Shown here: one piece after another, positions 17,081 through 27,690 of the stretch
Numbering within the stretch: position 1 is the stretch's first letter
Layout: every line of letters begins with the position of its first letter
Assembly: GCF_900142195.1 (NCBI RefSeq)
Contig: NZ_FRAB01000009.1
Coordinates: 94,075-158,074 of the forward strand
DNA from: Paraburkholderia terricola
GTDB taxonomy: Bacteria > Pseudomonadota > Gammaproteobacteria > Burkholderiales > Burkholderiaceae
DNA length: 64,000 bases
Direction of reading: 5' to 3'
Program-made: the position numbers and the translations under genes
The notes under the pieces: model-generated
What the model saw: the letters and a program-made list of their open reading frames with translations, nothing else
Database searches by the model: none
Told to the model about the DNA's origin: nothing

Positions 17081-19633
17081 ATGAATCTTCGACTCTCTTC
17101 CCTTCGGGCTATGTTCATTCATCGAGTTACAGGCCGATTGACGGATCGATTGGCGGCTGCCGTCGTTTTGGCGCTTGCGCTGACTGGCGGTGGCGTCAGC
17201 GGCGCAATCGCGGCGCCCGCCGAGGCGGCGAGCGCGCCGGATGCCGCTTCAGTTTCCTATGCGGCCGGCGGTCAATATACGGTGAAGCCCGGACAGTCGT
17301 TGAACGACGTCGCGATCGCCGTCACCCAGTCCCGCGACCGCGCGACGCTCGCACGCGCGACGCGCGCGTTGTTCGACGCGAATCCGGGCGCTTTCATGGG
17401 TCATGACCCGAGCCGGATGCGTGTGGGTGCGGTGTTGACCGTGCCGGCACTGGATGCGTCGGGTGCGCTGGCGGCTTCTGCGGCGGCTGCGGGCTCTGGC
17501 GCCTCGGCGACCACGGCGGCGTCGGCCGCTTCGGCTCCCGTGGCTGCGGCTGCTTCGGCGCCGAATGCAGCGGTGGCGGTCGGGGCGGCGAGCGGCGCTT
17601 CGCAGGTCAATGCGGCTGCGGCGCCGGCCGCGCCCGCGGTTTCGGGAACGGGCAGTGCGGCGAGCGAGGCAAGCCAGACGACGTCGGGCGGCGCGGCGGT
17701 GGGTGGAGCGGCGTCGTCGGCGCCGCTCGCAGGTTCGCAGACGGCGGCGTCGGCCGCCGGCGGCGCGCATGTCTGGTCGGGATCGATCCAGCCCTCGGCC
17801 AGCGAGGCTGCCGAAGGCGCATCAGCAGCCATCGCAGGGGCCGCCCCGGCGACGTCAGCCGTGCAGTCCGCGTCGCAGCCTCGCGCGCAGGTGTCGAGCC
17901 TGCAGCAATTGCTGGCGTTGAAAAACCGCGTGTTGATGGAATTGCAGAAGCATGGCATCGGTGGCGCGCCGGCGGCCACGGGCACTGCGTCGACGAGCGG
18001 CGCGCAGCCGGCGGCTGGCGCTTCAGCCGCCGCGGTTGTGTCGGGCCACGGCGGCGCGGCGATCCCGGCATCGAATGAAGCCGGCATGTCTCAAACGAGT
18101 TTGAGCGTGGCGGCGGCGATTGGCGCTGCGTTGGTCGTGCTGCTGGGAGCCTTGCGTCTGCGGCGGGCTAAGCGCGAGCGGCTTGCCGCGGCGGAAGCTG
18201 CGTCGGCGGATGCCGAAGCCGCGGCGCCGGCATCGGCGAAAAGCGCGGATTTGCGCCAGGTCGAGTCGGCCCATGAGCCGACTCCGGTACGTGAGGCTTC
18301 GGATGTAAGCGACGACGACGCGGTGCGGCAGGCGGCGGCGCTTGCCGCCGCTGAACGCGAAGCTGCCGAGGGCGAGGCGGCGGCGCGCGAGATGGCGGAG
18401 CGGATCGCAGCGGAGCGCGAGGCGGAAATTCTCCGGGCGGCCTCGAGGGAGGCGGCGGCACGCGAAGCTGCTGAGCGGGCGGAGGCAGAGCGCCTTGCGG
18501 CAGAGGCGGCGTCGGTGGAACAAGCAGCGGCGGCGGAGCGAGCTGCGGCGGAACGTGCGTTGGCGGAGCAGGCGGCTGCGGAGCGAGTTGCGGCGGAACG
18601 TGCGCAGGCCGAGCAGGTGGCTGCGGAGCGTGCGGCTGAGGAACACGCACTCGCGGAACGAGCGGCGGCAGAGCGAGTTGAGGCGGAGAAGGCAGCGGCG
18701 GAACAAGCGGCGGGAGAGCAGGCGGCCGCAGAGCGTGCTGAGGCGGAACGTGCTGAGGCGGAACGTGCTGAGGCAGAGCGTGCAGCAGCAGAACACGCAG
18801 CAGCAGAACACGTCGCAACTGACGAACCCACACCGGGCGCGCCAGCTACAACGCAGGATGCAGATGCACGGTTGTCGAGCGAACCGCACGAGCCTCTGAA
18901 CGTACAGTCACAGGCGACCGGCTTCGCGAAGCAACACGTCGAGCCGCATACGACTTCGCTGTCCGGCGAGCCGTACAGCGAGACCTCAGCGCCTCCGCTG
19001 TCCGAGAGCGCCCCGCCAGCGCATCAGGAAACAGCGCACGTCGCCCCCCCCTATCAACCGTCCGACGAGCAACCACCGTCGACGCAAACAGCGACGCCAG
19101 GCGGCGCGCCGGCGTTCGAGCCCGCGCCCGTGTCGCAAGCTCAGCCCGCGCCGGCCATGCCGACCGAATTCCCGCGCGACGCTGTCGACGCATTCGGCAG
19201 TCTCGACATGCCGTTGCCGCCTCGCGCCGAACCGGGTGCGGAAAGCGTGCGTGCCGCGACTTCGCCGGAAGCGGCCCCACAGCATCCGGCCGTACCGCAC
19301 GACGAGGAAGACGCCCCACATATCGCCGACGAAATTGCCGCCGGCACCGGGCGTCACGCCGCCATCGCGGGTCTCGGCGCGGCCGGCTTCGGGGCGTTGA
19401 AGCTCGATTTCGACCTCGAGTTGCCGCCGAGTCCGGCTCAGCCGTTGCCGGCGTTTACCCAGGCCGATCTCGTCCGCATCGCCCGCAACAAGCTCGACCT
19501 TGCCGCCGAGTACATCGAACTCGGCGATCTGTCCGGCGCCCGCGCGCTCATCAACGAAGTCATCGAGGCAAACGACCCGGCCACGCGCACCGAGGCCCGC
19601 GCGTTGCTCTCGACGCTCGCACCGTTGTCGTGA
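17081..19633 (+). CDS. fimV: FimV-like inner-membrane hub protein
   Basis: About 850 residues from ATG 17081 with AGGAG upstream. Order: a signal or anchor segment (about residues 20-45), a LysM-like peptidoglycan-binding module (about 65-125, [14 protein letters not shown] to [11 protein letters not shown]), an Ala/Ser-rich stretch, and a membrane helix (about 340-360, [19 protein letters not shown]). Next come about 160 residues of Ala-Glu-Arg heptad-like repeats (about 417-580, units such as [14 protein letters not shown]), a Pro-rich segment, and the C-terminal FimV domain (about 793-850, [20 protein letters not shown]). FimV organises polar type IV pili and twitching in Pseudomonas. In beta-proteobacteria it is regularly found upstream of truA. 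Its TGA overlaps the truA GTG. Confidence 0.88.
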   Translation: MNLRLSSLRAMFIHRVTGRLTDRLAAAVVLALALTGGGVSGAIAAPAEAASAPDAASVSYAAGGQYTVKPGQSLNDVAIAVTQSRDRATLARATRALFDANPGAFMGHDPSRMRVGAVLTVPALDASGALAASAAAAGSGASATTAASAASAPVAAAASAPNAAVAVGAASGASQVNAAAAPAAPAVSGTGSAASEASQTTSGGAAVGGAASSAPLAGSQTAASAAGGAHVWSGSIQPSASEAAEGASAAIAGAAPATSAVQSASQPRAQVSSLQQLLALKNRVLMELQKHGIGGAPAATGTASTSGAQPAAGASAAAVVSGHGGAAIPASNEAGMSQTSLSVAAAIGAALVVLLGALRLRRAKRERLAAAEAASADAEAAAPASAKSADLRQVESAHEPTPVREASDVSDDDAVRQAAALAAAEREAAEGEAAAREMAERIAAEREAEILRAASREAAAREAAERAEAERLAAEAASVEQAAAAERAAAERALAEQAAAERVAAERAQAEQVAAERAAEEHALAERAAAERVEAEKAAAEQAAGEQAAAERAEAERAEAERAEAERAAAEHAAAEHVATDEPTPGAPATTQDADARLSSEPHEPLNVQSQATGFAKQHVEPHTTSLSGEPYSETSAPPLSESAPPAHQETAHVAPPYQPSDEQPPSTQTATPGGAPAFEPAPVSQAQPAPAMPTEFPRDAVDAFGSLDMPLPPRAEPGAESVRAATSPEAAPQHPAVPHDEEDAPHIADEIAAGTGRHAAIAGLGAAGFGALKLDFDLELPPSPAQPLPAFTQADLVRIARNKLDLAAEYIELGDLSGARALINEVIEANDPATRTEARALLSTLAPLS

Positions 19634-20442
19634 AGCGTATTGCACTAGGCGTCCAGTACGACGGTTCGGCATTCTTCGGCTGGCAGTCGCAGCCGCACGG
19701 CCAGACCGTGCAGGACGAACTCGAACGGGCGCTGCGCGAATTCGCGCAGACGCGGGTGCAAACCGTCGTCGCGGGTCGCACGGACACGGGCGTGCATGGT
19801 CTCGGCCAGATCGTGCATTTCGATACCGAACTCGATCGCGCGGACGTTTCCTGGGTTCGCGGCACCAATTCGTTCTTGCCGAAGACGATTGCGGTGCAGT
19901 GGGCCAAGCCGATGCCCGACGAATTCCACGCGCGTTTCTCGGCGTTCGAGCGGACTTATTACTACGTTCTGTATGTTCATCCGGTGCGCTCGCCCATGCT
20001 GGCGACGCGGGCCGGCTGGGTGCACACGCCGCTCGACGTGGACGCGATGCGCGCTGCCGCCGCGTATGTGATCGGCGAGCACGATTTTTCGGCGTTCCGT
20101 TCGTCGCAATGTCAGTCGAAGACGCCGTTCAAGCATCTGTATCAGATCGACGTCGTGCGGCAGGGCGACTTCATCCATTTCCGCTTCCGGGCGAACGCGT
20201 TCCTGCATCATATGGTGCGCAACCTGATGGGCTGTCTGGTCTACATCGGCCGTGGCCGTCGCCCGGCCGAATGGATGGCCGAGGTTCTGGCGAGCCGCGA
20301 CCGCGAATACGCCGCACCGACCTTCATGCCGGACGGCTTGTATCTCGCGCAGGTGGGCTATCCTGAGCATTTCGCCGTGCCCGCGCCGCAAACGGGCAGC
20401 GTGCCGTGGAGCACCGTATGGACCGAGCAACCGAAGACATGA
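19630..20442 (+). CDS. truA: tRNA pseudouridine synthase A (positions 38-40)
   Basis: A 270-residue TruA that isomerises uridines in the tRNA anticodon arm. It starts at GTG 19630, overlapping the fimV stop as GTGA. It contains [37 protein letters not shown] with the catalytic Asp, [13 protein letters not shown], and [16 protein letters not shown]. Its own stop overlaps the trpF ATG as ATGA, so the fimV-truA-trpF genes are likely translationally coupled. Confidence 0.95.
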   Translation: MKRIALGVQYDGSAFFGWQSQPHGQTVQDELERALREFAQTRVQTVVAGRTDTGVHGLGQIVHFDTELDRADVSWVRGTNSFLPKTIAVQWAKPMPDEFHARFSAFERTYYYVLYVHPVRSPMLATRAGWVHTPLDVDAMRAAAAYVIGEHDFSAFRSSQCQSKTPFKHLYQIDVVRQGDFIHFRFRANAFLHHMVRNLMGCLVYIGRGRRPAEWMAEVLASRDREYAAPTFMPDGLYLAQVGYPEHFAVPAPQTGSVPWSTVWTEQPKT

Positions 20443-21137
20443 ACTCAACCGACAAACTACCAGACGAAACCGGCGCCGCCGTGCCTCATCGCACGCGCAT
20501 CAAACTGTGCGGGTTGTCCAGGCCGGAGGATGTGACCCACGCGATCGAACTCGGCGCCGACGCAATCGGCCTCGTCTTTTATCCGCCGAGCCCGCGCTCG
20601 GTGAGCGTCGCGCAGGCCGTCGAACTGGTGCGCGATGTGCCGCCGTTCGTGTCGGTGGTGGGTTTGTTCGTCAACGCCACGCCCGACTGGATTCGCGAAG
20701 TCGCGGGCAACGTCGGGCTGACATTGTTGCAATTTCACGGCGACGAGACGGCGGAACAGTGCGAATCGCTCGCCGGCGTTGCGGGTTTGCCTTGGTTGCG
20801 TGCGCTGCGCGTTGCGGCGGATACTCGGCCGGCCGATTTGGTAAAATCGGCGCTTAACTATTCAGCAGCCAGCAGCTTTCTCTTCGACACCCATGTCGAG
20901 GGCTATGGCGGCGGCGGGAAGGTTTTCGATTGGTCACTTATTCCAGCAGAGCTCGCGCGTCGGGCCGTTTTGAGTGGTGGGTTGAACGCGCAAAACGTCA
21001 GTGATGCGATCCATCACGTGCGCCCGTACGCGGTCGATGTCTCGAGCGGCATCGAAGTGCCGGGCGCCAAGGGCGTGAAGGATCACGCCCGGATGGCGGC
21101 GTTCGTACGCGCGGTGCGCGCAGCGGACGCCGAATGA
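20439..21137 (+). CDS. trpF: Phosphoribosylanthranilate isomerase
   Basis: A 232-residue TIM-barrel enzyme of tryptophan synthesis. It starts at 20439 ([11 protein letters not shown]), overlapping truA by 4 nt; the core begins [21 protein letters not shown] with the catalytic Cys. [41 protein letters not shown] (catalytic Asp), [11 protein letters not shown], and [15 protein letters not shown] complete the family pattern. It heads the trpF-trpB-trpA set. Confidence 0.96.
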   Translation: MNSTDKLPDETGAAVPHRTRIKLCGLSRPEDVTHAIELGADAIGLVFYPPSPRSVSVAQAVELVRDVPPFVSVVGLFVNATPDWIREVAGNVGLTLLQFHGDETAEQCESLAGVAGLPWLRALRVAADTRPADLVKSALNYSAASSFLFDTHVEGYGGGGKVFDWSLIPAELARRAVLSGGLNAQNVSDAIHHVRPYAVDVSSGIEVPGAKGVKDHARMAAFVRAVRAADAE

Positions 21138-21196
21138 CTCCGGCGGCGCGGCTTTCGCATAGCAAGGCCGCGCGCCACACTGAGAAGAGTGATCAC

Positions 21197-22390
21197 ATGT
21201 ACAACTTGCCTGATGAAAGAGGCCATTTCGGCCAATTTGGCGGCGTGTTCGTCGCCGAAACGCTGGTTCACGCACTTGACGAGCTGCGCACCGCCTACGA
21301 GAAATATCAGAAAGACCCCGAATTCGTCGCCGAGTATGAGCGCGAATTGAAGTATTTCGTCGGCCGTCCGTCGCCGATTTATCACGCGCAGCGCTGGAGC
21401 GAAATGCTGGGTGGCGCGCAAGTTTTTCTCAAGCGGGAAGACTTGAATCACACCGGCGCCCACAAAATCAACAACGTGATTGGCCAGGCGCTACTCGCCA
21501 AGCGGATGGGTAAACCGCGCGTGATAGCGGAAACCGGCGCGGGCCAGCATGGCGTCGCCACGGCGACCATCGCAGCGCGCTTCGGCATGGAGTGCGTGGT
21601 CTACATGGGCTCGGAAGACGTCCGCCGCCAGGCTGCGAACGTGTACCGCATGAAGCTGCTCGGCGCGACCGTCGTGCCGGTCGAGTCGGGCTCGCGTACG
21701 TTGAAGGACGCGCTCAACGAAGCGATGCGCGACTGGGTGACGAACGTCGAAAGCACGTTCTACATCATCGGCACAGTGGCGGGACCGCACCCGTATCCGA
21801 TGATGGTGCGCGACTTCCAGCGGGTAATCGGTGACGAATGCAAGGTGCAAATGCCCGAACTCGTCGGCCGCCAGCCGGACGCCGTCATCGCGTGCGTTGG
21901 CGGAGGTTCGAATGCGATGGGTATCTTTTACCCGTACATCGACGACGCTTCGGTGAAGCTGATCGGCGTGGAAGCGGCCGGCGACGGCCTCGAAACCGGT
22001 CGTCACGCAGCCTCTCTGATCGGCGGCAGTCCCGGCGTGCTGCACGGCAACCGCACCTATCTGCTACAAGACGAGAACGGTCAGATCATCGAGACGCATT
22101 CGGTATCGGCGGGTCTCGACTATCCGGGCGTCGGCCCGGAGCATGCCTGGCTAAAAGAGAGCAATCGCGCGCAATACGTCGGCATCACCGACGAGGAAGC
22201 GCTCAAGGCGTTTCACGATTGCTGCCGCATCGAGGGCATCATTCCGGCGCTGGAATCCAGCCATGCGCTGGCCTACGCCGCGAAACTCGCGCCGACGTTG
22301 CCCAAGGACAAAGTGCTGCTAGTCAATTTGTCGGGCCGTGGCGACAAGGACATGCATACGGTCGCCGAGCGATCGGGCATTCAGTTCTGA
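21197..22390 (+). CDS. trpB: Tryptophan synthase beta chain
   Basis: A 397-residue PLP enzyme joining indole and serine. The start [16 protein letters not shown] at 21197 gives the usual length; an upstream in-frame ATG at 21134 overlaps trpF and has no family similarity. [16 protein letters not shown] contains the PLP Lys. [31 protein letters not shown] (phosphate loop), and the C-terminal [12 protein letters not shown] are all present. Confidence 0.97.
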   Translation: MYNLPDERGHFGQFGGVFVAETLVHALDELRTAYEKYQKDPEFVAEYERELKYFVGRPSPIYHAQRWSEMLGGAQVFLKREDLNHTGAHKINNVIGQALLAKRMGKPRVIAETGAGQHGVATATIAARFGMECVVYMGSEDVRRQAANVYRMKLLGATVVPVESGSRTLKDALNEAMRDWVTNVESTFYIIGTVAGPHPYPMMVRDFQRVIGDECKVQMPELVGRQPDAVIACVGGGSNAMGIFYPYIDDASVKLIGVEAAGDGLETGRHAASLIGGSPGVLHGNRTYLLQDENGQIIETHSVSAGLDYPGVGPEHAWLKESNRAQYVGITDEEALKAFHDCCRIEGIIPALESSHALAYAAKLAPTLPKDKVLLVNLSGRGDKDMHTVAERSGIQF

Positions 22391-22401
22391 GCGCCGCGAC
22401 G

Positions 22402-23307
22402 ATGCGCGACGAGTTCGACGAGCCGCAGCCGGCGCTTGAAACCACGCCGGCCGCCGGGACACCGGCGGCCGAGGCCCCTGCATCCTTGCTACCGCAGGTG
22501 CCGGCCGGCATCCAGCTGTTGAACCGCGATTTCCTGACCGATGTGGCGAACATTCCCGACGGGTCGATCGACCTGATCCTTTGCGATCCGCCCTACGGGC
22601 TCGGCAAGGATTATGGCAACGACTCCGACATGCGAAGCGGCGACGATTTTCTCGCCTGGACGCGTGGCTGGCTCGAGCTGGCTATTCCGAAGCTCAAGCC
22701 GTCGGGTTCGCTCTATATCTTCTGCACCTGGCAGTACGCCCCGGAAATCTTCAGCTATCTGAAGACCAAACTCACGATGATCAACGAAATCATCTGGGAC
22801 CGGCGCGTGCCGAGCATGGGCGGGACGGTGCGCCGATTTACCTCGGTGCATGACAACATCGGCTTTTTCGCGGTGTCGAAGGATTACTACTTCGACCTCG
22901 ATCCCGTCCGTATCCCGTACGATGCCGTCACGAAGAAGGCACGTTCGCGTAAGTTGTTTGAAGGCAGCAAATGGCTGGAGCTTGGCTATAACCCGAAGGA
23001 CGTCTGGTCGGTATCGCGGCTGCATCGGCAACATGCCGAGCGCGTTGATCACCCTACCCAGAAACCTCTGGAAATTGTCGAGCGCATGGTGCTGGCAAGC
23101 TGCCCAAAGGGCGGGCGCGTTCTCGACCCGTTCATGGGCAGCGGCACCACCGCAGTCGCTTGCGCCCGTCAGCAGCGCGAATTCGTCGGCTATGAGATCA
23201 ATGAAAGTTACTGCGCGATAGCGCGTGAACGCGTCAGTGCCGCGGCAGCCCCTGCCGCGCCCCGCTCGGTTAAAGCCAGGGCTCAACGGCAGACCGAAGT
23301 GCAATGA
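22402..23307 (+). CDS. Beta-class N6-adenine (or N4-cytosine) DNA methyltransferase embedded between trpB and trpA
   Basis: A 301-residue methyltransferase from ATG 22402, 11 nt after trpB. Catalytic motif IV, LILCDPPYGLGKDY (DPPY at about 62-65), comes before the AdoMet motif, VLDPFMGSGTTAVACA (about 240), so it is beta-class. The region between, with VPSMGGTVRRFTSVHDNI and HPTQKPLEIVERM, holds the target-recognition and motif X parts. No restriction endonuclease gene is near, so it is an orphan. In Burkholderia a methylase at this exact trpB-trpA position is, as I recall, a conserved orphan linked to the motif GTWWAC and to gene regulation. The specificity here is inferred only. Confidence 0.92.
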   Translation: MRDEFDEPQPALETTPAAGTPAAEAPASLLPQVPAGIQLLNRDFLTDVANIPDGSIDLILCDPPYGLGKDYGNDSDMRSGDDFLAWTRGWLELAIPKLKPSGSLYIFCTWQYAPEIFSYLKTKLTMINEIIWDRRVPSMGGTVRRFTSVHDNIGFFAVSKDYYFDLDPVRIPYDAVTKKARSRKLFEGSKWLELGYNPKDVWSVSRLHRQHAERVDHPTQKPLEIVERMVLASCPKGGRVLDPFMGSGTTAVACARQQREFVGYEINESYCAIARERVSAAAAPAAPRSVKARAQRQTEVQ

Positions 23308-23351
23308 GCAACGTGCAATAAGCGCAGTAGCCCAAAACCGAGAATATTTCC

Positions 23352-24164
23352 ATGTCCCGTATCAAGAATACGTTTGCCGCACTGTCCGCCCAAGGCAAGA
23401 AAGGCCTGATTCCGTTCATGACGGCCGGCGATCCAGACCCGGCCCGTACAGTCGAATTCATGCACGCGCTTGCCGCTGGCGGTGCGGACGTCATCGAGCT
23501 CGGCGTGCCCTTTTCCGACCCGATGGCCGATGGCCCGGTCATCCAGCAATCGTCCGAGCGCGCGTTGGCGCAGGGCGTCTCGCTGCGCCATGTAATCGCC
23601 GACGTCAAGCGTTTCCGTGAGACCAACGACAAGACGCCCGTCGTCTTGATGGGCTACGCCAATCCGATTGAGCGCATGGGCACCGAGGCCTTTGCCAAGG
23701 CGGCGAAGGAAGCCGGTGTCGACGGTGTGCTGGTGGTCGACTACCCGCCTGAAGAGTGCGTCAAGTTCGCCGAACAGATGCGCTCCTCAGGCATCGATCC
23801 GATCTTTTTGCTTGCGCCCACCTCGACGGATGAGCGCATCGCGGAAGTCGGCAAGATCGCCAGCGGCTACGTCTACTATGTCTCGCTGAAAGGCGTGACC
23901 GGAGCGGCAAATCTGGACGTTTCCAGCATCGCGAGTAAAATCCCGGCCATCAAGTCGCGCGTGCCCTTGCCGGTGGGCGTCGGTTTCGGGATCCGCGACG
24001 CGCAAACAGCGCGTCTGGTGGCGGAGGTGTCCGATGCCGTCGTGATCGGTAGCCGTATCGTGCAATTGCTCGAACAAGCGGCCCCGGAAGCTGCCGCCGA
24101 GGCGCTCACGCGTTTCGTCGCCGAAGTGCGCGAAGCGCTCGATAGCGTCGCGACTGCCCGATAA
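23352..24164 (+). CDS. trpA: Tryptophan synthase alpha chain
   Basis: A 270-residue subunit that cleaves indole-3-glycerol phosphate. [19 protein letters not shown] carries both catalytic acids. [37 protein letters not shown], and [14 protein letters not shown] are the usual phosphate-binding and barrel motifs. It lies 44 nt after the methyltransferase gene. Confidence 0.97.
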   Translation: MSRIKNTFAALSAQGKKGLIPFMTAGDPDPARTVEFMHALAAGGADVIELGVPFSDPMADGPVIQQSSERALAQGVSLRHVIADVKRFRETNDKTPVVLMGYANPIERMGTEAFAKAAKEAGVDGVLVVDYPPEECVKFAEQMRSSGIDPIFLLAPTSTDERIAEVGKIASGYVYYVSLKGVTGAANLDVSSIASKIPAIKSRVPLPVGVGFGIRDAQTARLVAEVSDAVVIGSRIVQLLEQAAPEAAAEALTRFVAEVREALDSVATAR

Positions 24165-24245
24165 CAGTCATTTTTTGTCGTCTGAAGTGTGAGCGGCGGG
24201 TCCGTCCCGCCGTTTGCGCAACCGCTGACCCCAGAAGGATTCAAT

Positions 24246-25118
24246 ATGAGCTGGCTCGACAAGCTGCTGCCGCCGAAAATCAAACAAACCGACCCGAAGA
24301 ACCGCAAGGGGATTCCGGAAGGCCTGTGGATCAAGTGCCCGTCGTGCGAAGCCGTGCTGTATCGCAACGACGTCGAGGCCAATCTGCACGTTTGCCCGAA
24401 GTGCGAGCATCACATGCGCATCGGCGCGCGTGAGCGGCTCGACGGCCTGCTCGACGCCGAAGGCCGCTATGAAATCGGCCAGGAAGTCGTCCCGGTGGAC
24501 GCGCTCAAGTTCAAGGACAGCCGCAAGTACCCGGATCGCCTGAAAGAGGCGATGGACGACACCGACGAAACCGACGCAATGGTCGTGATGGGCGGCGCCA
24601 TCCACACGTTGCCGGTGGTGGTCGCATGCTTCGAGTTCTCGTTCATGGGCGGCTCGATGGGTTCGGTGGTCGGCGAACGGTTCGTGCGCGGCGCGCAGAA
24701 CGCGCTCGAACAGAAAGTGCCGTTCATCTGCTTCACCGCTTCGGGCGGCGCGCGCATGCAGGAAAGCCTGTTGTCGTTGATGCAAATGGCGAAAACCACG
24801 GCCATGCTCACCAAGCTCGCCGAAGCCAAGCTGCCGTTCATCTCCGTGCTGACCGATCCGACCATGGGCGGCGTGTCGGCAAGCTTCGCGTTCCTCGGCG
24901 ACGTCGTGATCGCAGAGCCGAAGGCGCTGATCGGCTTTGCCGGCCCGCGCGTGATCGAACAAACCGTGCGTGAAAAATTGCCGGAAGGTTTCCAGCGCGC
25001 CGAGTTCCTGCTAACGAAGGGCGCGATCGACATGATCGTCGACCGTCGCAAGCTGCGCGAGGAACTGGCGCAACTGATGGCACTGTTGAGCCATCAACCG
25101 GCGGACGCGGTCGCCTGA
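24246..25118 (+). CDS. accD: Acetyl-CoA carboxylase carboxyltransferase subunit beta
   Basis: A 290-residue subunit transferring the carboxyl group from biotin to acetyl-CoA in fatty acid synthesis. The start [14 protein letters not shown] at 24246 follows AGAAGGA. The N-terminal zinc ribbon has CPSC and CPKC pairs ([19 protein letters not shown]). The crotonase core has [23 protein letters not shown] [16 protein letters not shown], and [14 protein letters not shown]. It ends the trp-accD run before a hairpin at 25184-25215. Confidence 0.97.
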   Translation: MSWLDKLLPPKIKQTDPKNRKGIPEGLWIKCPSCEAVLYRNDVEANLHVCPKCEHHMRIGARERLDGLLDAEGRYEIGQEVVPVDALKFKDSRKYPDRLKEAMDDTDETDAMVVMGGAIHTLPVVVACFEFSFMGGSMGSVVGERFVRGAQNALEQKVPFICFTASGGARMQESLLSLMQMAKTTAMLTKLAEAKLPFISVLTDPTMGGVSASFAFLGDVVIAEPKALIGFAGPRVIEQTVREKLPEGFQRAEFLLTKGAIDMIVDRRKLREELAQLMALLSHQPADAVA

Positions 25119-25422
25119 GCCGCGATCGCCATTGGCCGCCGCGCCGTGCGAGCGCGGTCATCGTCAGGAAGCAGTCAAAAAATAGCGCGCCGCATGAGCA
25201 ATCAAGCGGCGCGCTGTCATTTCCGCGATAATCACGGTCTCGCAATCGAGCGCCGAGCGCCGGTTGCTCGCGCGGCCAGATGCGGTTTTGTGCGCATAAA
25301 GTCTGCGAAACAGGCGCTGCCGAGCGATTGTTCGAGCGCCGCCATGGCGCGCCGCGCCGGGCAATCGGCCGACCCGCGCACCTCCATCACACTGCCTAAC
25401 CGATTCACTCGCGATTCACCCG
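25119..25422. other. accD-folC intergenic gap
   Basis: About 300 bp with one strong hairpin (listed separately) and no convincing gene. A GTGCGCATAAAGT stretch at about 25288-25300 could supply a -10 for folC. Nothing else recognised. Confidence 0.4.
25184..25215. terminator. Terminator-like hairpin after accD
   Basis: AGCGCGCCGC (25184-25193) pairs perfectly with GCGGCGCGCT (25206-25215) over 12 nt. On the plus strand it is followed only by GTCATTT. On the minus strand it is followed by ATTTTTT, so by sequence it would terminate minus-strand transcription better, although accD is on the plus strand. Confidence 0.65.
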
Positions 25423-26733
25423 ATGACCACATTCCCCACCCTCGACGCGTGGCTCACGCACCTCGAATCCGCGCATCCGGTCGGCATCGACATGGGATTG
25501 GCGCGCATCAGCCAGGTTCGCGACGCGATGCAGTTGTCGTTCGCGTGCCCGGTCATCACGGTGGGCGGCACGAACGGCAAGGGTTCCACCTGCGCGATCC
25601 TCGAATCGATTCTGCTGCGCGCGGGTTTCACGGTGGGCTGCCACACGTCGCCCCATTTGCTGTCGTTCAACGAGCGGGCGCGCGTGAACGGTGAAATGGC
25701 GAGCGACGCCGATCTGCTCGCGCACTTCGAAGCTGTCGAAGCCGCGCGCACGAGCCTCGCCGAACCGGTCTCACTGACTTACTTCGAATTCACGACGCTG
25801 GCGATCATGAGCCTGTTCGCCTCGCGCGGACTGGACGCGGTGATTTTCGAGGTCGGTCTGGGCGGCCGGCTGGACGCCGTCAATATCATCGATACGGACT
25901 GCGCGATCATCACCAGCATCGATATCGATCACGCGGACTATCTCGGCGATACGCGCGAGAAAATCGCTTTCGAAAAAGCCGGCATTTTCCGCCCCGGCAA
26001 GCCGGCGATCTGCGCGGACCCGGTGCCGCCGCAAACGCTGATCGATCATGCCGAAAAGATCGGCGCCGAACTGTGGCTGTTCGGCCGCGATTTTCGCTAC
26101 GAAGGGCAGGCCGGCAGCGAGCGGCAGCAATGGAGCTACGTCGGCCCGACCATGCGCCGCTCGGCGCTTGCCTACCCGGCATTGCGCGGCGCGAATCAGC
26201 TGATCAACACGTCGGCCGCGCTGGCCGGTCTGGAGGCGCTGCGCGACCGTTTGCCGGTCTCGGCGCAGGACATCCGGCTCGGCCTTGCCAATGTCGAATT
26301 GCCGGGGCGCTTCCAGGTCCTGCCCGGCAAGCCGGCCATCGTGCTGGACGTCGGCCATAACCCGCACGCGGCCGCCGTGTTGACGCAGAATCTCGGCAAC
26401 ATGGGCTTCTTTCCCTATACCTACGCGGTATTCGGCGCCATGCGCGACAAGGACATCGCCGGCATCCTGACGCATCTGAAAGGCGAGATCGACCATTGGT
26501 GCGTAACCGATCTGCCGACTCCGCGCGCGGCGTCGGCCGAACAACTGGAAGCAGCCTTGCGTGACCTCGGCGTCAGCGACGACGCGGACAGCAGCGTAAC
26601 GCGCTACGCAACACCGGCCGAGGCTTTCCAAGACGCGCTAAAACGAGCGTCAGAGAATGATAGAATCGTGATTTTCGGCAGTTTCTATACGGTAGCTGGC
26701 GTCATGTCCTACCGTAAATCGCAGCAACACTGA
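25423..26733 (+). CDS. folC: Bifunctional folylpolyglutamate synthase / dihydrofolate synthase
   Basis: A 436-residue Mur-ligase-like enzyme adding glutamate to folates. ITVGGTNGKGSTCAILES is the P-loop. CHTSPHLLSFNERARVNG, FEVGLGGRLDAVN, and TSIDIDHADYLGDTREKIA follow, and the second domain starts near PGRFQVLPGKPAIVLDVGHNP. It precedes the SPOR-domain gene by 29 nt; folC-SPOR-cvpA-purF order is common in proteobacteria. Confidence 0.96.
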   Translation: MTTFPTLDAWLTHLESAHPVGIDMGLARISQVRDAMQLSFACPVITVGGTNGKGSTCAILESILLRAGFTVGCHTSPHLLSFNERARVNGEMASDADLLAHFEAVEAARTSLAEPVSLTYFEFTTLAIMSLFASRGLDAVIFEVGLGGRLDAVNIIDTDCAIITSIDIDHADYLGDTREKIAFEKAGIFRPGKPAICADPVPPQTLIDHAEKIGAELWLFGRDFRYEGQAGSERQQWSYVGPTMRRSALAYPALRGANQLINTSAALAGLEALRDRLPVSAQDIRLGLANVELPGRFQVLPGKPAIVLDVGHNPHAAAVLTQNLGNMGFFPYTYAVFGAMRDKDIAGILTHLKGEIDHWCVTDLPTPRAASAEQLEAALRDLGVSDDADSSVTRYATPAEAFQDALKRASENDRIVIFGSFYTVAGVMSYRKSQQH

Positions 26734-26762
26734 ACGAGCGCCAGGCTCGAACCAAGCGATTC

Positions 26763-27683
26763 ATGGGAATTTTCTCGTTCGGCAAGAAAGACGACGCGCC
26801 TAGCCGGCGTGGCGCAAACACCAGTTCCACTCGTGCGGCCCGGGGCGAGCGCGTGGAGCGGCGAACCCGCCGCACGGAGCGCACCGTCGATGCCGATGCG
26901 ATGCTGCTTGACCCCACATTGCCGGAAAAACAGCGTGCGCGGCGCCGGCTCGTCGGCGCGATCGCGATGGTAGTAGCGGCGGTGGTCATCCTGCCGATGG
27001 TGCTGGACTCGCATCCCAAACCCGTCACCGACGACATTTCGATCGACATCCCCAGCCGTCCGGCGCCGAAGGCCACGAGGACCAACGAGGACACGCAGGC
27101 CGGCGTAGCACCCGACAATCCGACGCCCGACGCGGCGGTTGCCGCTTCCAGCCTCGCACCGGCGCCGGCAACGGCCGCCACGCAACGTGAGCAATCCGGC
27201 ACGGCGCGACAGCAAACCGGGCAGAGCGCCGAAACAAACGCGGCGTCCGCAGCCAAACCGTCAGCGAAACCGCAAACACCGGCCGTCGCCGCCAACATCG
27301 CGCCTGCGGCCCCCGCCAAGCCGGCGGCCAAACCGCCGGCCACGCGCGGCGCGGCGACCGCTGCCGCCGCTAACACAGACGACTCGAACACCACCGCCGC
27401 CAGCGCTGACGCCAATTCCGGCACGCCGGCATCGCCGCCGGGCAGCCGCTTTGCCGTCCAGTTGGGCGCATTTGCGAACGACGCCAGCGCGCGTAATTGG
27501 GCAACCAAGTTGAAAGCGGCGGGTGTGCCCGCATATATCGAACATGGAAAGCAGGCCGACGGTACGACGCTTACGCTATTGCGCGCCGGTCCGTTCGCCG
27601 ACCGTGCGGCCGCCAGCGCTGCGATTGCAAAAGTTCGCGAGGCCGGCTTGACGTCGGGCGCGAACAGCGGCGCCGCACAGTAA
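26763..27683 (+). CDS. SPOR-domain membrane protein (DedD/FtsN-like)
   Basis: A 306-residue protein: a basic cytoplasmic N-terminus, one membrane helix (about residues 62-81, LVGAIAMVVAAVVILPMVL), then a long Ala/Pro/Thr-rich periplasmic linker. The C-terminal SPOR domain (about 225-300) contains FAVQLGAFANDASARNWATK and LLRAGPFADRAAASAA. SPOR domains bind denuded septal peptidoglycan, so the protein probably works at the division site. Position between folC and cvpA is that of dedD. Confidence 0.88.
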   Translation: MGIFSFGKKDDAPSRRGANTSSTRAARGERVERRTRRTERTVDADAMLLDPTLPEKQRARRRLVGAIAMVVAAVVILPMVLDSHPKPVTDDISIDIPSRPAPKATRTNEDTQAGVAPDNPTPDAAVAASSLAPAPATAATQREQSGTARQQTGQSAETNAASAAKPSAKPQTPAVAANIAPAAPAKPAAKPPATRGAATAAAANTDDSNTTAASADANSGTPASPPGSRFAVQLGAFANDASARNWATKLKAAGVPAYIEHGKQADGTTLTLLRAGPFADRAAASAAIAKVREAGLTSGANSGAAQ

Positions 27684-27690
27684 GCGAGCG

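Noticed and set aside
18330..18830. Tandem repeat or CRISPR-like array in fimV
   Set aside because: The repetition is degenerate Ala/Glu/Arg coiled-coil coding sequence without spacers and stays in frame.
21838..22401. Extended N-terminus of the DNA methyltransferase overlapping trpB
   Set aside because: The overlapping part is the shadow frame of trpB with Arg/Ser-rich composition. The methyltransferase begins at 22402 just after the trpB stop.
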